DNA from: Chloroflexota bacterium
Lineage (GTDB): Bacteria > Chloroflexota > Anaerolineae > UBA3071
Length of the DNA stretch: 8,451 nucleotides
Assembly: GCA_014383605.1 (NCBI GenBank)
Contig: JACNHM010000158.1
Location: forward strand, 1-8,451
Direction: 5' to 3'
Under the pieces are notes generated by a model. That model saw only the letters and a list, made by a program, of their open reading frames with translations. It did no database searches and was not told where the DNA came from. A program made the translations under genes and the position numbers. Below, piece after piece: positions 1-7,097 of this stretch. How positions within the stretch are numbered: position 1 is the stretch's first letter; every line of letters begins with the position of its first letter.

Positions 1-615
1 CCGCCCCTGACTTTCGTACACATGCACCGCTGCTATCTTCGTTCCCCAAACACTGCTAATGTCAACGAATGTGTCCGGTCGCTGGCTCATGAACAAGTAC
101 AGCGCGTCTGGTTTGTGGGGCTGGAGACCATCCGCCAGGTGTTCCGGGTGAAAGAGAGGGCCGGGAGCGGCGACGAAGGCTGCTTCGAACGTCGTCATGC
201 CGACGGTGAGGTGATCGGGGTAGATGGCGCACGAGTCGTGTGAGCCATCGCCGGGGAAGGGGTCGTGGGTGATCACGGTGCGAGGACGCTTCTGGCGGAT
301 GAGGCGCACGACCTGCTCTCGCAACTCCTGGGCGGCGTACTGCAGATCGCCGTCGTCGTGGCGCAGGAAGGTGATATCCTGCACCCCCAGGATTGCAACC
401 GCTCGACGCTGCTCGGCCTCGCGGATGGCCGCCACTGCCTCAGGCGTCAGAGTGGGGTCGCTGGCGCCCCGGTTGCCGCTGGTGCAGAGGACGTAGGCCA
501 GCTCGCGGCCGGCCTGCACCAGCCGGGCCACCGTGCCGCCGGCATGGATCTCGATGTCCTCTGGATGCGCCGCGATGCACAGCACCGGTCCGGCCAGGCG
601 TGCAAAGTCAGGCAT
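1..615 (-). CDS. PIG-L family N-deacetylase, C-terminus beyond window (divergent active site)
   Basis: The frame is open from an ATG at 615 to the window edge without a stop, giving 205 residues, so the 3' end is missing. A GGGAGGG ribosome site precedes the ATG. The protein matches the PIG-L/LmbE fold of zinc-dependent N-acetylglucosamine-type deacetylases: AAHPED at residues 15-20, GGT at 26-28, a THDP motif at 116-119, YPDH at 132-135 and LYLFM at 172-176. It aligns along its length with the neighbour at 636-1349 (for example EAEQRRA, ILGVQ, DGDL, GPLF). Two positions differ from characterised enzymes such as MshB. The catalytic-base Asp of HPDD is Glu19, and the first His of HPDH is Tyr132. 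The presumed zinc ligands His17, Asp20 and His135 remain. It starts 20 nt after the upstream gene's stop, so the two are probably co-transcribed. Substrate unknown; it may be a deacetylase of altered activity. Confidence 0.88.
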   Translation of the reverse strand, partial: MPDFARLAGPVLCIAAHPEDIEIHAGGTVARLVQAGRELAYVLCTSGNRGASDPTLTPEAVAAIREAEQRRAVAILGVQDITFLRHDDGDLQYAAQELREQVVRLIRQKRPRTVITHDPFPGDGSHDSCAIYPDHLTVGMTTFEAAFVAAPGPLFHPEHLADGLQPHKPDALYLFMSQRPDTFVDISSVWGTKIAAVHVYESQGR

Positions 616-635
616 TACAGTTTCCCTCCCGTGAA

Positions 636-1349
636 TCAGTTGGGTATCAACCGCTTGAAGGCCTCAGCCAGCGGGAGGCCCTGAGCCGTCCCCAAACCCT
701 CGGCTCGGCGCCGGAAAAAGCCTTCCAGGTCCGGGTGACTCCCCCATTGGCTGACGTGGGCCCGGATCGCGGCCAGTTTCTGCTCGAAGGTCTGGCTGAT
801 GTCCACATAAACGTCCACATGGTCGCCCATGAACAGGTACAGTTCTGAGACGCGGTGTGGGCTGAGCCCCGCCGCAATTTGCTCCGGATAGAACAACGGT
901 CCAGTCGCCCGGAAGTAAACGGCGTCTATCACTGCAAAGCCCAGGGCCCGGTGGTCAGGATGCAGTTGGTAGGTCAGATAACGGGACGGCCCGGCGTAGG
1001 GATCGTGGGTCATCACCACCTGCGGCCGATACTCGCGAATCAGGCGGGTCACGACTTCGGTGACCTCCCGGCCCAACCAGGGCAAATCGCCATCTCCATA
1101 GCGCAGGAAACTCACGCCCTGCACACCCAGGATCTCCGCGGCGCGGCGCTGCTCGGCCTCCCGCAGGGCCACCAGCGCCTCGGGGGTCATGGTTGGATCG
1201 TCACTCCCCTTGTCGCCGCTGGTGAAGACCACATAGTGAATCGTCCACCCCTCCCGAGCCCAGCGGGCGATGGTTCCCCCGGCATGCACGTCGGCATCAT
1301 CCGGGTGAGCAACCAGAACCAGCACGCGCCTGGCATCATCTCCGTCCAT
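636..1349 (-). CDS. PIG-L family N-deacetylase (complete, canonical motifs)
   Basis: A 237-residue protein of typical length for the PIG-L/LmbE family, zinc enzymes that remove acetyl groups from N-acetyl sugars and sugar-linked thiol precursors. Visible motifs are VAHPDD (13-18, with zinc ligands His15 and Asp18 and catalytic base Asp17), AGGT (23-26), THDP (114-117) and HPDH (130-133, with ligand His133). I chose the ATG at 1349 because GGAGGTG lies 3 nt upstream. In-frame ATGs further upstream (1388, 1445) would add a non-conserved leader running into the MFS gene and have no ribosome site. The gene sits 40 nt after the MFS transporter and 20 nt before a diverged paralogue, so all are likely one operon. 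There is no signal peptide, so it is probably cytoplasmic. Substrate is unknown: an N-acetylglucosaminyl conjugate such as a low-molecular-weight thiol precursor is possible, but nothing here proves it. Confidence 0.92.
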   Translation of the reverse strand: MDGDDARRVLVLVAHPDDADVHAGGTIARWAREGWTIHYVVFTSGDKGSDDPTMTPEALVALREAEQRRAAEILGVQGVSFLRYGDGDLPWLGREVTEVVTRLIREYRPQVVMTHDPYAGPSRYLTYQLHPDHRALGFAVIDAVYFRATGPLFYPEQIAAGLSPHRVSELYLFMGDHVDVYVDISQTFEQKLAAIRAHVSQWGSHPDLEGFFRRRAEGLGTAQGLPLAEAFKRLIPN

Positions 1350-1352
1350 CAG

Positions 1353-1359
1353 CACCTCC
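1353..1359 (-). promoter_or_regulatory. Ribosome binding site fixing the PIG-L start
   Basis: GGAGGTG on the minus strand, with its GGAGG core 5 nt from the ATG at 1349. It decides the start of the complete PIG-L gene. It lies in the 40-nt gap after the MFS stop codon. Confidence 0.8.
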
Positions 1360-1389
1360 GCGATCACCAGGAGTACAAAATAAAGCATC

Positions 1390-2733
1390 CTATTCTGACG
1401 TGGCTTCCAGCATCTGGAGCATTCCCAGCCGCAGCACGCCGGCAACCACCGCCGCGGCGAAGACCGGGCCGAAGCCCACGGCGTCCGCCAGCCCGGCGGC
1501 CAGCAGGGGCAGCAGCCGGGTTGGTGCCACCAGCGCGTTCATGTAGCCACTGTACTCAGGCCGCCGATCGTCGGGGGAGATTTCCATCAGGTAGCTCAGG
1601 CCGCCGATGATCTGGCCGCCGGCCACCGCACCCAGGAAAAAGAAGGTCGCCATGTACCCGGCCAGAGCCCATCGGGGGCCGGCCATCCCCGGCACCATCA
1701 GCCCCAGCAGGGGGCTTACCAGGCCGGTCACGGCCAGTGCTTTCAGCAGGCTCAGCTTGCCCCGCCGGTCGCCCCACCAGCCCCACAGCGGGTTGAGCAG
1801 CAGCCCGCCGAGCGTCTGCGCCGCCAGCAGTGTTCCGACCTCGGCTTCAGCCAATCCACTGACCCGCCGCGCCTGCACGACGTAGAACGGGATCGCCATA
1901 GCTGTCAGCCCGGCCAGGAGTTGCGCATAAAGGAACAGCAGGAAGCGCGTGTCGCCCCGTAGTACACGCCAGCCCTGGCGCAAGAACGCACTAAACCCCG
2001 AGCGCTCGCGCACGACCGGCGACGGTGGCTCGCGAACCAACGCAAAGCAGCCGGTGGAAAGCGCCAGCATGACGGCCCCGACACCGAAGATGATCCCGTA
2101 TGGTGCGAGCGAATTGTTGCCCTGCAAAGTGACCCGGACGAAGAACCCCGCACCCACGGCGAGCACACCACCGACGGAAAAGCGCACCGCCAGCAACCGG
2201 CTGCGGCGGTTGGAAGGGATGACGCGCCCAACGATGTCATTGTACGGCACCCCGGCCAACCCTGAGATGAACGAGAAGGCGGTCCACAGGACGAAGAATA
2301 CGACCAGCAGGGGAAAAGCCGCATCCCTGCCCAACGCTCCGTCCTTGCCCCCTGCGATTGGCGCGATGAGCAGCACGCCTGCCAACAGCGCGAGAAAGCT
2401 CGCCCGGCCCCATCCGCCGACGAGATAGATCGGCTTGCGATAACGCAGCCCCTGCGCGTAATTGGCGACAAAGAGCTGCGGCAGCAGCCAGCCGTAGCGA
2501 GCAATGGACTCGGCCGCCCCCACCGCGAATGCTGAGGGCGTCAACCGACCGACGAATACGGCGACAACTGTGCCGGTATCTGCGAAGGCAGCGCCAAATT
2601 GAAACAGCGCGCCGCTTAACGCGACCCAGATAAAGTTCCAGCGCCAGTTGCGGCTGAAGTGCGACGGCGAGAGTGCCGGGATCTCGCCTGGGACGTCTGC
2701 CCGGTTGATGCCACGCGAGGTTGTCTGTGTCAT
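1390..2733 (-). CDS. Major facilitator superfamily transporter
   Basis: A 447-residue, strongly hydrophobic protein of the usual MFS length, with about 12 predicted membrane spans. A polar N-terminal stretch of roughly 35 residues precedes the first span ([19 protein letters not shown]). A motif-A-like loop (GWWGDRRGK) in the second half and a basic inter-helix loop ([10 protein letters not shown]) in the first half fit the MFS pattern. It has no recognisable substrate-specific motif, so its cargo is unknown. The ATG at 2733 overlaps the TGA of the copper ATPase (ATGA, 4 bp), which implies translational coupling. The longer frame reaching 2808 would run 76 nt into the ATPase gene and is not favoured. 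A complete PIG-L gene follows after 40 nt. Position suggests a role alongside metal export or transport of a small molecule processed by the deacetylases; this is inference only. Confidence 0.87.
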   Translation of the reverse strand: MTQTTSRGINRADVPGEIPALSPSHFSRNWRWNFIWVALSGALFQFGAAFADTGTVVAVFVGRLTPSAFAVGAAESIARYGWLLPQLFVANYAQGLRYRKPIYLVGGWGRASFLALLAGVLLIAPIAGGKDGALGRDAAFPLLVVFFVLWTAFSFISGLAGVPYNDIVGRVIPSNRRSRLLAVRFSVGGVLAVGAGFFVRVTLQGNNSLAPYGIIFGVGAVMLALSTGCFALVREPPSPVVRERSGFSAFLRQGWRVLRGDTRFLLFLYAQLLAGLTAMAIPFYVVQARRVSGLAEAEVGTLLAAQTLGGLLLNPLWGWWGDRRGKLSLLKALAVTGLVSPLLGLMVPGMAGPRWALAGYMATFFFLGAVAGGQIIGGLSYLMEISPDDRRPEYSGYMNALVAPTRLLPLLAAGLADAVGFGPVFAAAVVAGVLRLGMLQMLEATSE

Positions 2734-4973
2734 AGCTTGACCCGCCGCAGTAGCAACGCGTTGACCGCCACGATGACGGTGCTGGCGCTCATCACCAGCG
2801 CACCCCATTCGGGCCGCAGGACAATGCCCAACGGCTGCAGCAGGCCCGCCGCCATCGGGATGGCGACCACGTTGTAGGCCGTCGCCCAGACCAGGTTTTG
2901 GGTCATCTTGCTCATCGTGGCCCGGCTCAGGCGGATCAGCCGCACCACGTCGCGGGGATCGTTCTTGATCAGCACCACCTGCGCCGACTCCACTGCCACG
3001 TCGGTGCCGGCGCCGATGGCGATGCCCACGTCGGCCTGCACCAGCGCGGGGGCGTCGTTGATGCCGTCGCCTACCATAGCCACCACTTTGCCCCGGCGCT
3101 GTAGCTCCTTGACCTTGTCGGCCTTCTGCTCCGGCCTCACCTCGGCGAAGACGGTGTCCAGGCCCAACTCGGCGGCCACGTAGTCAGCCACGTCCTGGCT
3201 GTCGCCGGTGAGCATCGCCACCTCGAGACCCATCTTCTTCAACGCCCGCACCGCCTCCCGTGACTCGTCGCGGACCATGTCGGCCAGAGCGACGGCACCC
3301 AGCAGGTGACCGTCGGCTGCCGCGTAGACCACTGTCTTCCCCTGTCTGCCGAGTTCGGCCAGGCGCGGGTCGTGCGGCACGGCCACACCGATCTGCTCCA
3401 TCAAGGCTCGGTTGCCGATGAAGAGATGACTCCCTTCGACAGTGGCCTTCGCTCCCTTGCCGGGTATCGCTTCGAAGTCAGACGCCTGCGGCAAGGTTGG
3501 GCGAAGGTCTCTGACCGAGCCCCGCTCCTGGGCGGCGCGCACGATGCCCTGGGCAATGGTGTGCTCAGAGTTGATCTCCACCGCCGCCACACGGCGCAAA
3601 AGCGTCTCCTCGTCCCAATCCCCCAACAGCACCACGTCGGTCACGCCGAACTCCCCTTTGGTCAGCGTGCCGGTCTTGTCGAAGATCACGGCGTCCAGGC
3701 GACGCGCTGTTTCGGTGGCCTCGGCATTGCGGATGAGCATGCCGTTGCGCGCGCCCAGCGAGGTCGAGATGGTCGTCACCACCGGAATGGCCAATCCCAG
3801 GGCGTGAGGACAGGCGATGACCAGCACCGTCACCGCCAGGGTGAGGGCGAAGACCGCCGATTGTGCACTGATGAAGAACCAGAACAGAAAGGTGAGCAAT
3901 GCTACCACGACGGCGATGATAGTCAGCCAGTGAGCCGCGCGGTCAGCCAGCCGCTGCACAGGCGGCTTGGAGGCCTGCGCCTCTTTGACCAGGTTGATGA
4001 TCTGGGCCAGGGCCGTCTCCTCGCCGGTCTTCTCCACGCGAATGCGCAGCGCGCCTTCGCCGTTGAGCGTGCCGCCGATCACCTCATCACCGACAGTTTT
4101 GGTCACCGGCTTCGATTCGCCGGTGATCATGGCCTCGTTGACGCTGCTCTGTCCCTCCACGACGCGACCATCCATGGGCACCTTTTCGCCAGGGCGCACC
4201 AACAACAAATTGCCTTTTTGGATCTCAGACGTAGGAATCTCTTCTACACGGTCGCCAACCACGCGGTTGGCCGTAGGCGGGATGAGCTTGGTCAGCTCTT
4301 TGAGAGCGCCAGCCGTACCGCGCACGGCGCGCATCTCCAGCCAGTGGCCCAGCAGCAGCACCGCCACCAGGGTGCTGACCTCCCAGTAGAAGTCCACCGC
4401 CGTGAAGAAGAAGGTGGAGCCGACACTGAACAGGTAGCCAGCCGAGACGGCAATGCTGACCAGCACGCTCATGTCAAGGATGCCAGTGCGCAGGGCCTTG
4501 CGAGCGTTCTTGTAGAAGGGCCAGGTGCCGTAGAAGGTGATGACCGTGGCCATGGCGAAGAGCAGGTAGCGGTAGCCTGGGAAGGTCAGCGAGAAGCCAA
4601 ACCACTGCTGGATGGTGGGGGAGAGCAGCAGCACCGGGATGGTGAGAGCCAGCACCACCCAGAAACGGCGGCGGAAGTCCTGCTCCATCATGGCGTGGTG
4701 GTCGTGGCCCTCGGCCTTGTGATGCTCGTGCTCCATGTGAGCATGAGCCGTGTGCTCCTCCTCGCCCTCGCAGGAGCAGCCCAGTTGGGCCAGCGTATGC
4801 TTCAGGTGCTCCAGGCTCACGACGTCGGAATCGTAGACCAGGTGCACCGTGTCGGCCACCGGGTTGATGTGCACCTCGTGCACGCCGTGGAGCGCCTGGA
4901 CGCGGTCCTCCAGGCGGCAGGGGCAGTCAGGGCCTACGTACTCCTTGAGTGCTAATGTCACGCTCTGTTTCAT
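2730..4973 (-). CDS. copB: Copper-type P1B-3 ATPase (CopB-like heavy-metal exporter)
   Basis: A 747-residue ATP-driven metal exporter of the inner membrane. Order of parts: an N-terminal HMA-like fold (about 3-66) with CPC at 17-19 in place of the usual CxxC, then CSC at 66-68; a His-rich stretch (74-93, nine His); membrane segments; actuator loop TGES (284-287); CPH in the transport helix (388-390); phosphorylation site DKTGT (432-436); SEHT (469-472) where SEHP is usual; TGDS (589-592); and GDGIND (635-640). Helix signatures N-x6-Y-N-x4-P (693-706) and MSxST-x5-N (729-739) match subgroup P1B-3, known for copper and silver transport. An AAGGAGGT site 8 nt before the ATG at 4973 fixes the start. 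It is first in an operon with its own promoter (5036-5064) and overlaps the MFS gene by 4 bp. The metal (Cu+, Cu2+ or Ag+) cannot be told from the sequence. Confidence 0.95.
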   Translation of the reverse strand: MKQSVTLALKEYVGPDCPCRLEDRVQALHGVHEVHINPVADTVHLVYDSDVVSLEHLKHTLAQLGCSCEGEEEHTAHAHMEHEHHKAEGHDHHAMMEQDFRRRFWVVLALTIPVLLLSPTIQQWFGFSLTFPGYRYLLFAMATVITFYGTWPFYKNARKALRTGILDMSVLVSIAVSAGYLFSVGSTFFFTAVDFYWEVSTLVAVLLLGHWLEMRAVRGTAGALKELTKLIPPTANRVVGDRVEEIPTSEIQKGNLLLVRPGEKVPMDGRVVEGQSSVNEAMITGESKPVTKTVGDEVIGGTLNGEGALRIRVEKTGEETALAQIINLVKEAQASKPPVQRLADRAAHWLTIIAVVVALLTFLFWFFISAQSAVFALTLAVTVLVIACPHALGLAIPVVTTISTSLGARNGMLIRNAEATETARRLDAVIFDKTGTLTKGEFGVTDVVLLGDWDEETLLRRVAAVEINSEHTIAQGIVRAAQERGSVRDLRPTLPQASDFEAIPGKGAKATVEGSHLFIGNRALMEQIGVAVPHDPRLAELGRQGKTVVYAAADGHLLGAVALADMVRDESREAVRALKKMGLEVAMLTGDSQDVADYVAAELGLDTVFAEVRPEQKADKVKELQRRGKVVAMVGDGINDAPALVQADVGIAIGAGTDVAVESAQVVLIKNDPRDVVRLIRLSRATMSKMTQNLVWATAYNVVAIPMAAGLLQPLGIVLRPEWGALVMSASTVIVAVNALLLRRVKL

Positions 4974-4993
4974 CGTACACTACCTCCTTTGCG

Positions 4994-5021
4994 TGACCGG
5001 CCTGAACGCTGAAGCCGATCA
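4994..5021 (-). promoter_or_regulatory. Leader hairpin upstream of the copper ATPase
   Basis: On the minus strand TGATCGGC pairs with GCCGGTCA (8 bp, one G-U) around a 12-nt loop. It lies in the roughly 55-nt leader between the predicted transcription start and the ribosome site, ending about 7 nt before the Shine-Dalgarno sequence. It could affect translation or mRNA stability, or be chance. Confidence 0.3.
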
Positions 5022-5035
5022 CATAGCTTTAACAC

Positions 5036-5064
5036 ATTATACCACAGCGACCGCCTAATAACAA
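5036..5064 (-). promoter_or_regulatory. Sigma-70-type promoter of the ATPase operon
   Basis: Reading the minus strand, TTGTTA (5059-5064) and a perfect TATAAT (5036-5041) are separated by 17 bp. TGG directly before the -10 makes it an extended -10. It lies about 60 bp upstream of the ATPase start and downstream of the SHOCT terminator, so it should start the ATPase-MFS-PIG-L-PIG-L transcript. The 17-bp spacing argues against a MerR/CueR-type promoter, which usually has 19 to 20 bp. I see no clear CsoR or CopY operator. Confidence 0.8.
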
Positions 5065-5112
5065 GATGGATTTGGCCTGTTTCCACCCCCGCCATTCGGC
5101 GAGCATGAGAAA

Positions 5113-5147
5113 GGGTTCCCCGCCCACAGGTAGCCGGCAGGGAACCC
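5113..5147 (-). terminator. Rho-independent-type terminator after the SHOCT cluster
   Basis: GGGTTCCCTGCC (5136-5147) pairs with GGCGGGGAACCC (5113-5124), a 12-bp stem with one G-U pair around an 11-nt loop, followed by TTTCTCAT on the minus strand. It begins 6 nt after the last SHOCT gene's stop and separates that cluster from the ATPase promoter. The U-tract is only moderate. Confidence 0.72.
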
Positions 5148-5153
5148 CTCCCT

Positions 5154-5414
5154 TTAGCGTCGAAGCCGGTCCCGAATCTCCTCAAACTCGGGTGAGGAGA
5201 TCTCCCCCGCTGCCAGCCGCCGCCGGGCGATCTCCAGTGGATCCACCCCTGCCCCAGAGGCCGCAGGCCGACGGCTGAGTTGCCGGACCAGCCAGGCGGT
5301 CCCCAGCCCCAGCACAGCCACTACACCCACGAAGAACACCAGGTTCAGGATCAGGCCAAGCGTCCCCAGGCCGCCCCAGGTACCCCAGCTCAAACCGTTG
5401 TAGCAAAATCCCAT
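5154..5414 (-). CDS. Small membrane protein with C-terminal SHOCT domain
   Basis: An 86-residue protein: a Gly/Trp-rich N-terminus (1-17), one or two closely spaced hydrophobic segments (about 18-45), a short linker, then a SHOCT domain (about 58-86; DPLEIARRRLAAGEIS is the diagnostic core). SHOCT domains are short C-terminal oligomerisation modules found on many small membrane proteins; no enzymatic role is known. An AGGAGG site 7 nt before the ATG at 5414 supports the start. That AGGAGG also encodes two Arg codons at the end of the start-less SHOCT frame just upstream, whose TGA (5416-5418) is 1 nt from this ATG, so the two frames look translationally linked. The gene is last before the terminator. 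Confidence 0.85.
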   Translation of the reverse strand: MGFCYNGLSWGTWGGLGTLGLILNLVFFVGVVAVLGLGTAWLVRQLSRRPAASGAGVDPLEIARRRLAAGEISSPEFEEIRDRLRR

Positions 5415-5415
5415 T

Positions 5416-5574
5416 TCACTTCCTCCTATCGTTCAGTATTTGCAGAATCGTCTCGTACTCCTCTCGGCTGATCTCGCCCCGGGCCAACCGCTCGTCCAGA
5501 ACCTGGCGCGCTGCCGGCTGGCCCTGCCTAACGAGTAGCCGATCACCTCTCAGTGTCCTCGGAGATCTCGCGTT
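5416..5574 (-). pseudogene. Start-less SHOCT domain reading frame
   Basis: Between the two intact SHOCT genes, a third frame encodes a clear SHOCT domain (VLDERLARGEISREEYETIL near its end, then ILNDRRK and a stop at 5416-5418). The frame is closed upstream by a stop at 5575-5577. It contains no ATG or GTG before the domain, and its one TTG lies inside the domain. It also lacks a membrane segment. It overlaps the end of the preceding SHOCT gene (5543-5806) by about 30 nt, one frame off. Possible readings are a decayed duplicate that lost its 5' part, a C-terminal extension reached by a +1 frameshift at AGG-TGA (5543-5548) giving about 129 residues with two SHOCT domains, or a non-standard start such as CTG at 5553. 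The SHOCT core looks well preserved. Confidence 0.6.
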
Positions 5575-5806
5575 TCATCAAGTCATACTGCTCGCGATTG
5601 ATCTCACCTCGTGCGTAACGTCGCTTGAGGATCTCCAGCGGCGACTCGGACAGGTCGCTGTGCCATGTCGTGGCAGGGTATGACGAGTTATTCACCGCTT
5701 TGGGGAAGATGTTGCTCAGCAACCACACCGCCAGGGCAATGATCACCACCCAAAAGACAAGCATTAAGACTATACCCAAGCCGCCGAAACCGAATCCCAT
5801 CATCAT
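5543..5806 (-). CDS. Small membrane protein with C-terminal SHOCT domain
   Basis: An 87-residue protein with a Met/Gly-rich start (MMMGFGFGGLG), one membrane helix (about 9-31), a polar linker (about 33-55) and a SHOCT domain (about 56-81; SPLEILKRRYARGEINREQY). It has the same architecture as the gene at 5154-5414. I place the start at the ATG at 5806 rather than the in-frame GTG at 5815, because that GTG overlaps the AGGAGG ribosome site, which is 8 nt from the ATG. It is first in the SHOCT cluster, behind a promoter with a candidate response-regulator box. Its TGA lies inside the next, start-less SHOCT frame. Function unknown beyond the likely membrane location and self-association. Confidence 0.83.
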   Translation of the reverse strand: MMMGFGFGGLGIVLMLVFWVVIIALAVWLLSNIFPKAVNNSSYPATTWHSDLSESPLEILKRRYARGEINREQYDLMKREISEDTER

Positions 5807-5814
5807 GATCTTCA

Positions 5815-5820
5815 CCTCCT
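5815..5820 (-). promoter_or_regulatory. Ribosome binding site fixing the first SHOCT start
   Basis: AGGAGG on the minus strand, 8 nt from the ATG at 5806. It overlaps the alternative GTG (5813-5815), which rules that start out in practice. Confidence 0.78.
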
Positions 5821-5821
5821 A

Positions 5822-5876
5822 GTTTGTTCGTAGTCAGACAGGGCCACTTCGCTCCACTTCGTGGCTCACTACAAAC
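5822..5876 (-). promoter_or_regulatory. Imperfect long inverted repeat in the SHOCT leader
   Basis: Three nested arm pairs are visible: GTTTG/CAAAC (5822-5826 with 5872-5876), TAGT/ACTA (5831-5834 with 5868-5871) and GCCAC/GTGGC (5843-5847 with 5861-5865). The loop repeats CCACTTCG. The structure sits in the 5' leader directly before the ribosome site. It has no U-tract, so it is not an obvious terminator. It could be a translational control element or an mRNA stabiliser. Confidence 0.35.
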
Positions 5877-5906
5877 CTTGTGCCTGACTTCCGTTATGTT
5901 GCCTAA

Positions 5907-5961
5907 AGTATAACCGATCAATGTGACAGGTTCTTAAAGGGAGTGTGAAGATTTGATGACA
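5907..5961 (-). promoter_or_regulatory. SHOCT promoter with 11-bp-spaced response-regulator box
   Basis: Reading the minus strand, four 7-mers start exactly 11 bp apart: TGTCATC (5955-5961), CTTCACA (5944-5950), CTTTAAG (5933-5939) and TGTCACA (5922-5928). A TATACT -10 hexamer (5907-5912) follows 9 bp after the last one. No good -35 is present. Direct 7-mers with 11-bp period in place of the -35 are typical of PhoB/OmpR-family activated promoters. The adjacent OmpR-family regulator is the natural candidate. The third 7-mer is the weakest match. Confidence 0.55.
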
Positions 5962-5971
5962 ATTTGGGGGA

Positions 5972-7087
5972 TCAGGGGGCAATGGGTAGCGTGAAGCTGA
6001 AGGTGCTGCCCTGACCGGGAGCGGGGCTGGTGGCCCAGATGCGCCCGGCGTGGGCCTCCACGAGGTGCTTGGCGATGGTCAGGCCGATGCCGCTGCCACC
6101 GCCAGGCCGGGAGCGGGACTTATCCACTCGATAGAAGCGCTCAAAAATGTGGGGCAGGTGTTCAGCGGGGATACCGATGCCAGTGTCCTGCACGACGATG
6201 ACCACCTCTCGGCCATCGCGCCAGGCCCGAACGGTTACCTGGCCGCCGGAGGGCGTGTACTGCAGGGCGTTGCCCAGCAGGTTGAGCAACACCTGTATGA
6301 TGCGATTGGGGTCGGCCCGTACCTGGGGTAGGTTCGTCGGGACATCAACGTGAAGGTTCACGCCTTTGTCCTCGAATTGGGGCCGCAGACGGTCGGCAGC
6401 GGCACGCACCAGGTCGGCCGGGGCGACCGAGTGAAGCTCAAGCGGGATCTGGCCCGCCTCGGCGCGGGAGAGTTCTTCGAGATCATGCACCAGCCGCTGC
6501 AGCCGGCCAACCTCCCGCTGGACTAGCAGAAAGGCGGCCGGTTCAGGGGGCAGCACGCCGTCCACCAAGCCTTCCATGATGCCCCTGACGCTGCTGAGGG
6601 GGGTGCGCAGCTCGTGGGCCACGTCGCCGATGAGTTCCATCCGGCGCTGTTCCGTCCGTTCCAGGGTCTCGGCCATCCGGTTAAAAGCCCGCGCCAGGGA
6701 ACCCAGTTCATCCCGACTGGGCGCCTGGATCCGCTGGCGGTAATCGCCAGCGACGATACGCTGGCTGGCTTCCATCATGGCACGGATGGGGCCAACGATG
6801 CGCCGAGCGGTGAAGGTACTCACGACCACTGCGGCCAGGAAAGCAGCCAGGGTTGCGACCACCAGGATTTCGTTGACGGCGGCCTGGAAACTTTCGTGCA
6901 GGTCGGCCGCCAGGGCCGGATCATAGCCCGGCAAGGCCTCCATGCGGGCGATGTGGCGAGCCAGGGCGGCGGGAGCATGGAACTGGGCCGTGCCGGCCAG
7001 GACCACCACCCCGACCACCATGATGACCAAATACGATAGGAGTAACTTCCAGCCCAACCGTTGTTGAAGTGTTTGGAGTAGCTTCAT
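5972..7087 (-). CDS. Sensor histidine kinase (HAMP, HisKA, HATPase; BaeS-like)
   Basis: A 371-residue inner-membrane kinase that should autophosphorylate and pass the phosphate to the adjacent regulator. Parts in order: TM1 (about 13-34), a short extracytoplasmic loop of about 35 residues, TM2 (about 72-93), HAMP (about 94-146), H-box DVAHELRTP with phospho-acceptor His158, N-box NLLGNALQY (269-277), G1 DTGIGI (301-306), F-box FERFYR (315-320) and G2 GSGIGLTI (331-338). All catalytic boxes are intact. The loop is too short for a full sensor domain, so the signal may be sensed in the membrane or through a partner. The ATG at 7087 is the earliest possible start (in-frame stop at 7094-7096). Its weak ribosome site GAAGGG falls at the edge of a short repeat that separates it from the regulator gene (47-nt gap). 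Confidence 0.94.
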   Translation of the reverse strand: MKLLQTLQQRLGWKLLLSYLVIMVVGVVVLAGTAQFHAPAALARHIARMEALPGYDPALAADLHESFQAAVNEILVVATLAAFLAAVVVSTFTARRIVGPIRAMMEASQRIVAGDYRQRIQAPSRDELGSLARAFNRMAETLERTEQRRMELIGDVAHELRTPLSSVRGIMEGLVDGVLPPEPAAFLLVQREVGRLQRLVHDLEELSRAEAGQIPLELHSVAPADLVRAAADRLRPQFEDKGVNLHVDVPTNLPQVRADPNRIIQVLLNLLGNALQYTPSGGQVTVRAWRDGREVVIVVQDTGIGIPAEHLPHIFERFYRVDKSRSRPGGGSGIGLTIAKHLVEAHAGRIWATSPAPGQGSTFSFTLPIAP

Positions 7088-7097
7088 GCCAAATCAT

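Noticed and set aside
855..1610. Plus-strand open frame across PIG-L and MFS
   Set aside because: It is a shadow of two real minus-strand genes in GC-rich DNA, with a Pro/Arg-rich end and no ribosome site worth noting.
3306..4955. Long plus-strand open frame opposite the copper ATPase
   Set aside because: It is antisense to an ATPase with every family motif. Its protein is low-complexity, rich in His, Gln and Arg, and matches nothing I recognise.
5019..5024. ATG immediately followed by TGA in the ATPase leader
   Set aside because: A start-stop upstream frame is possible, but there is no ribosome site before it and chance occurrence is likely.
5688..5921. Minus-strand 77-codon frame through the SHOCT leader
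   Set aside because: It crosses the promoter and leader and overlaps the SHOCT gene in another frame; the product has no recognisable features.
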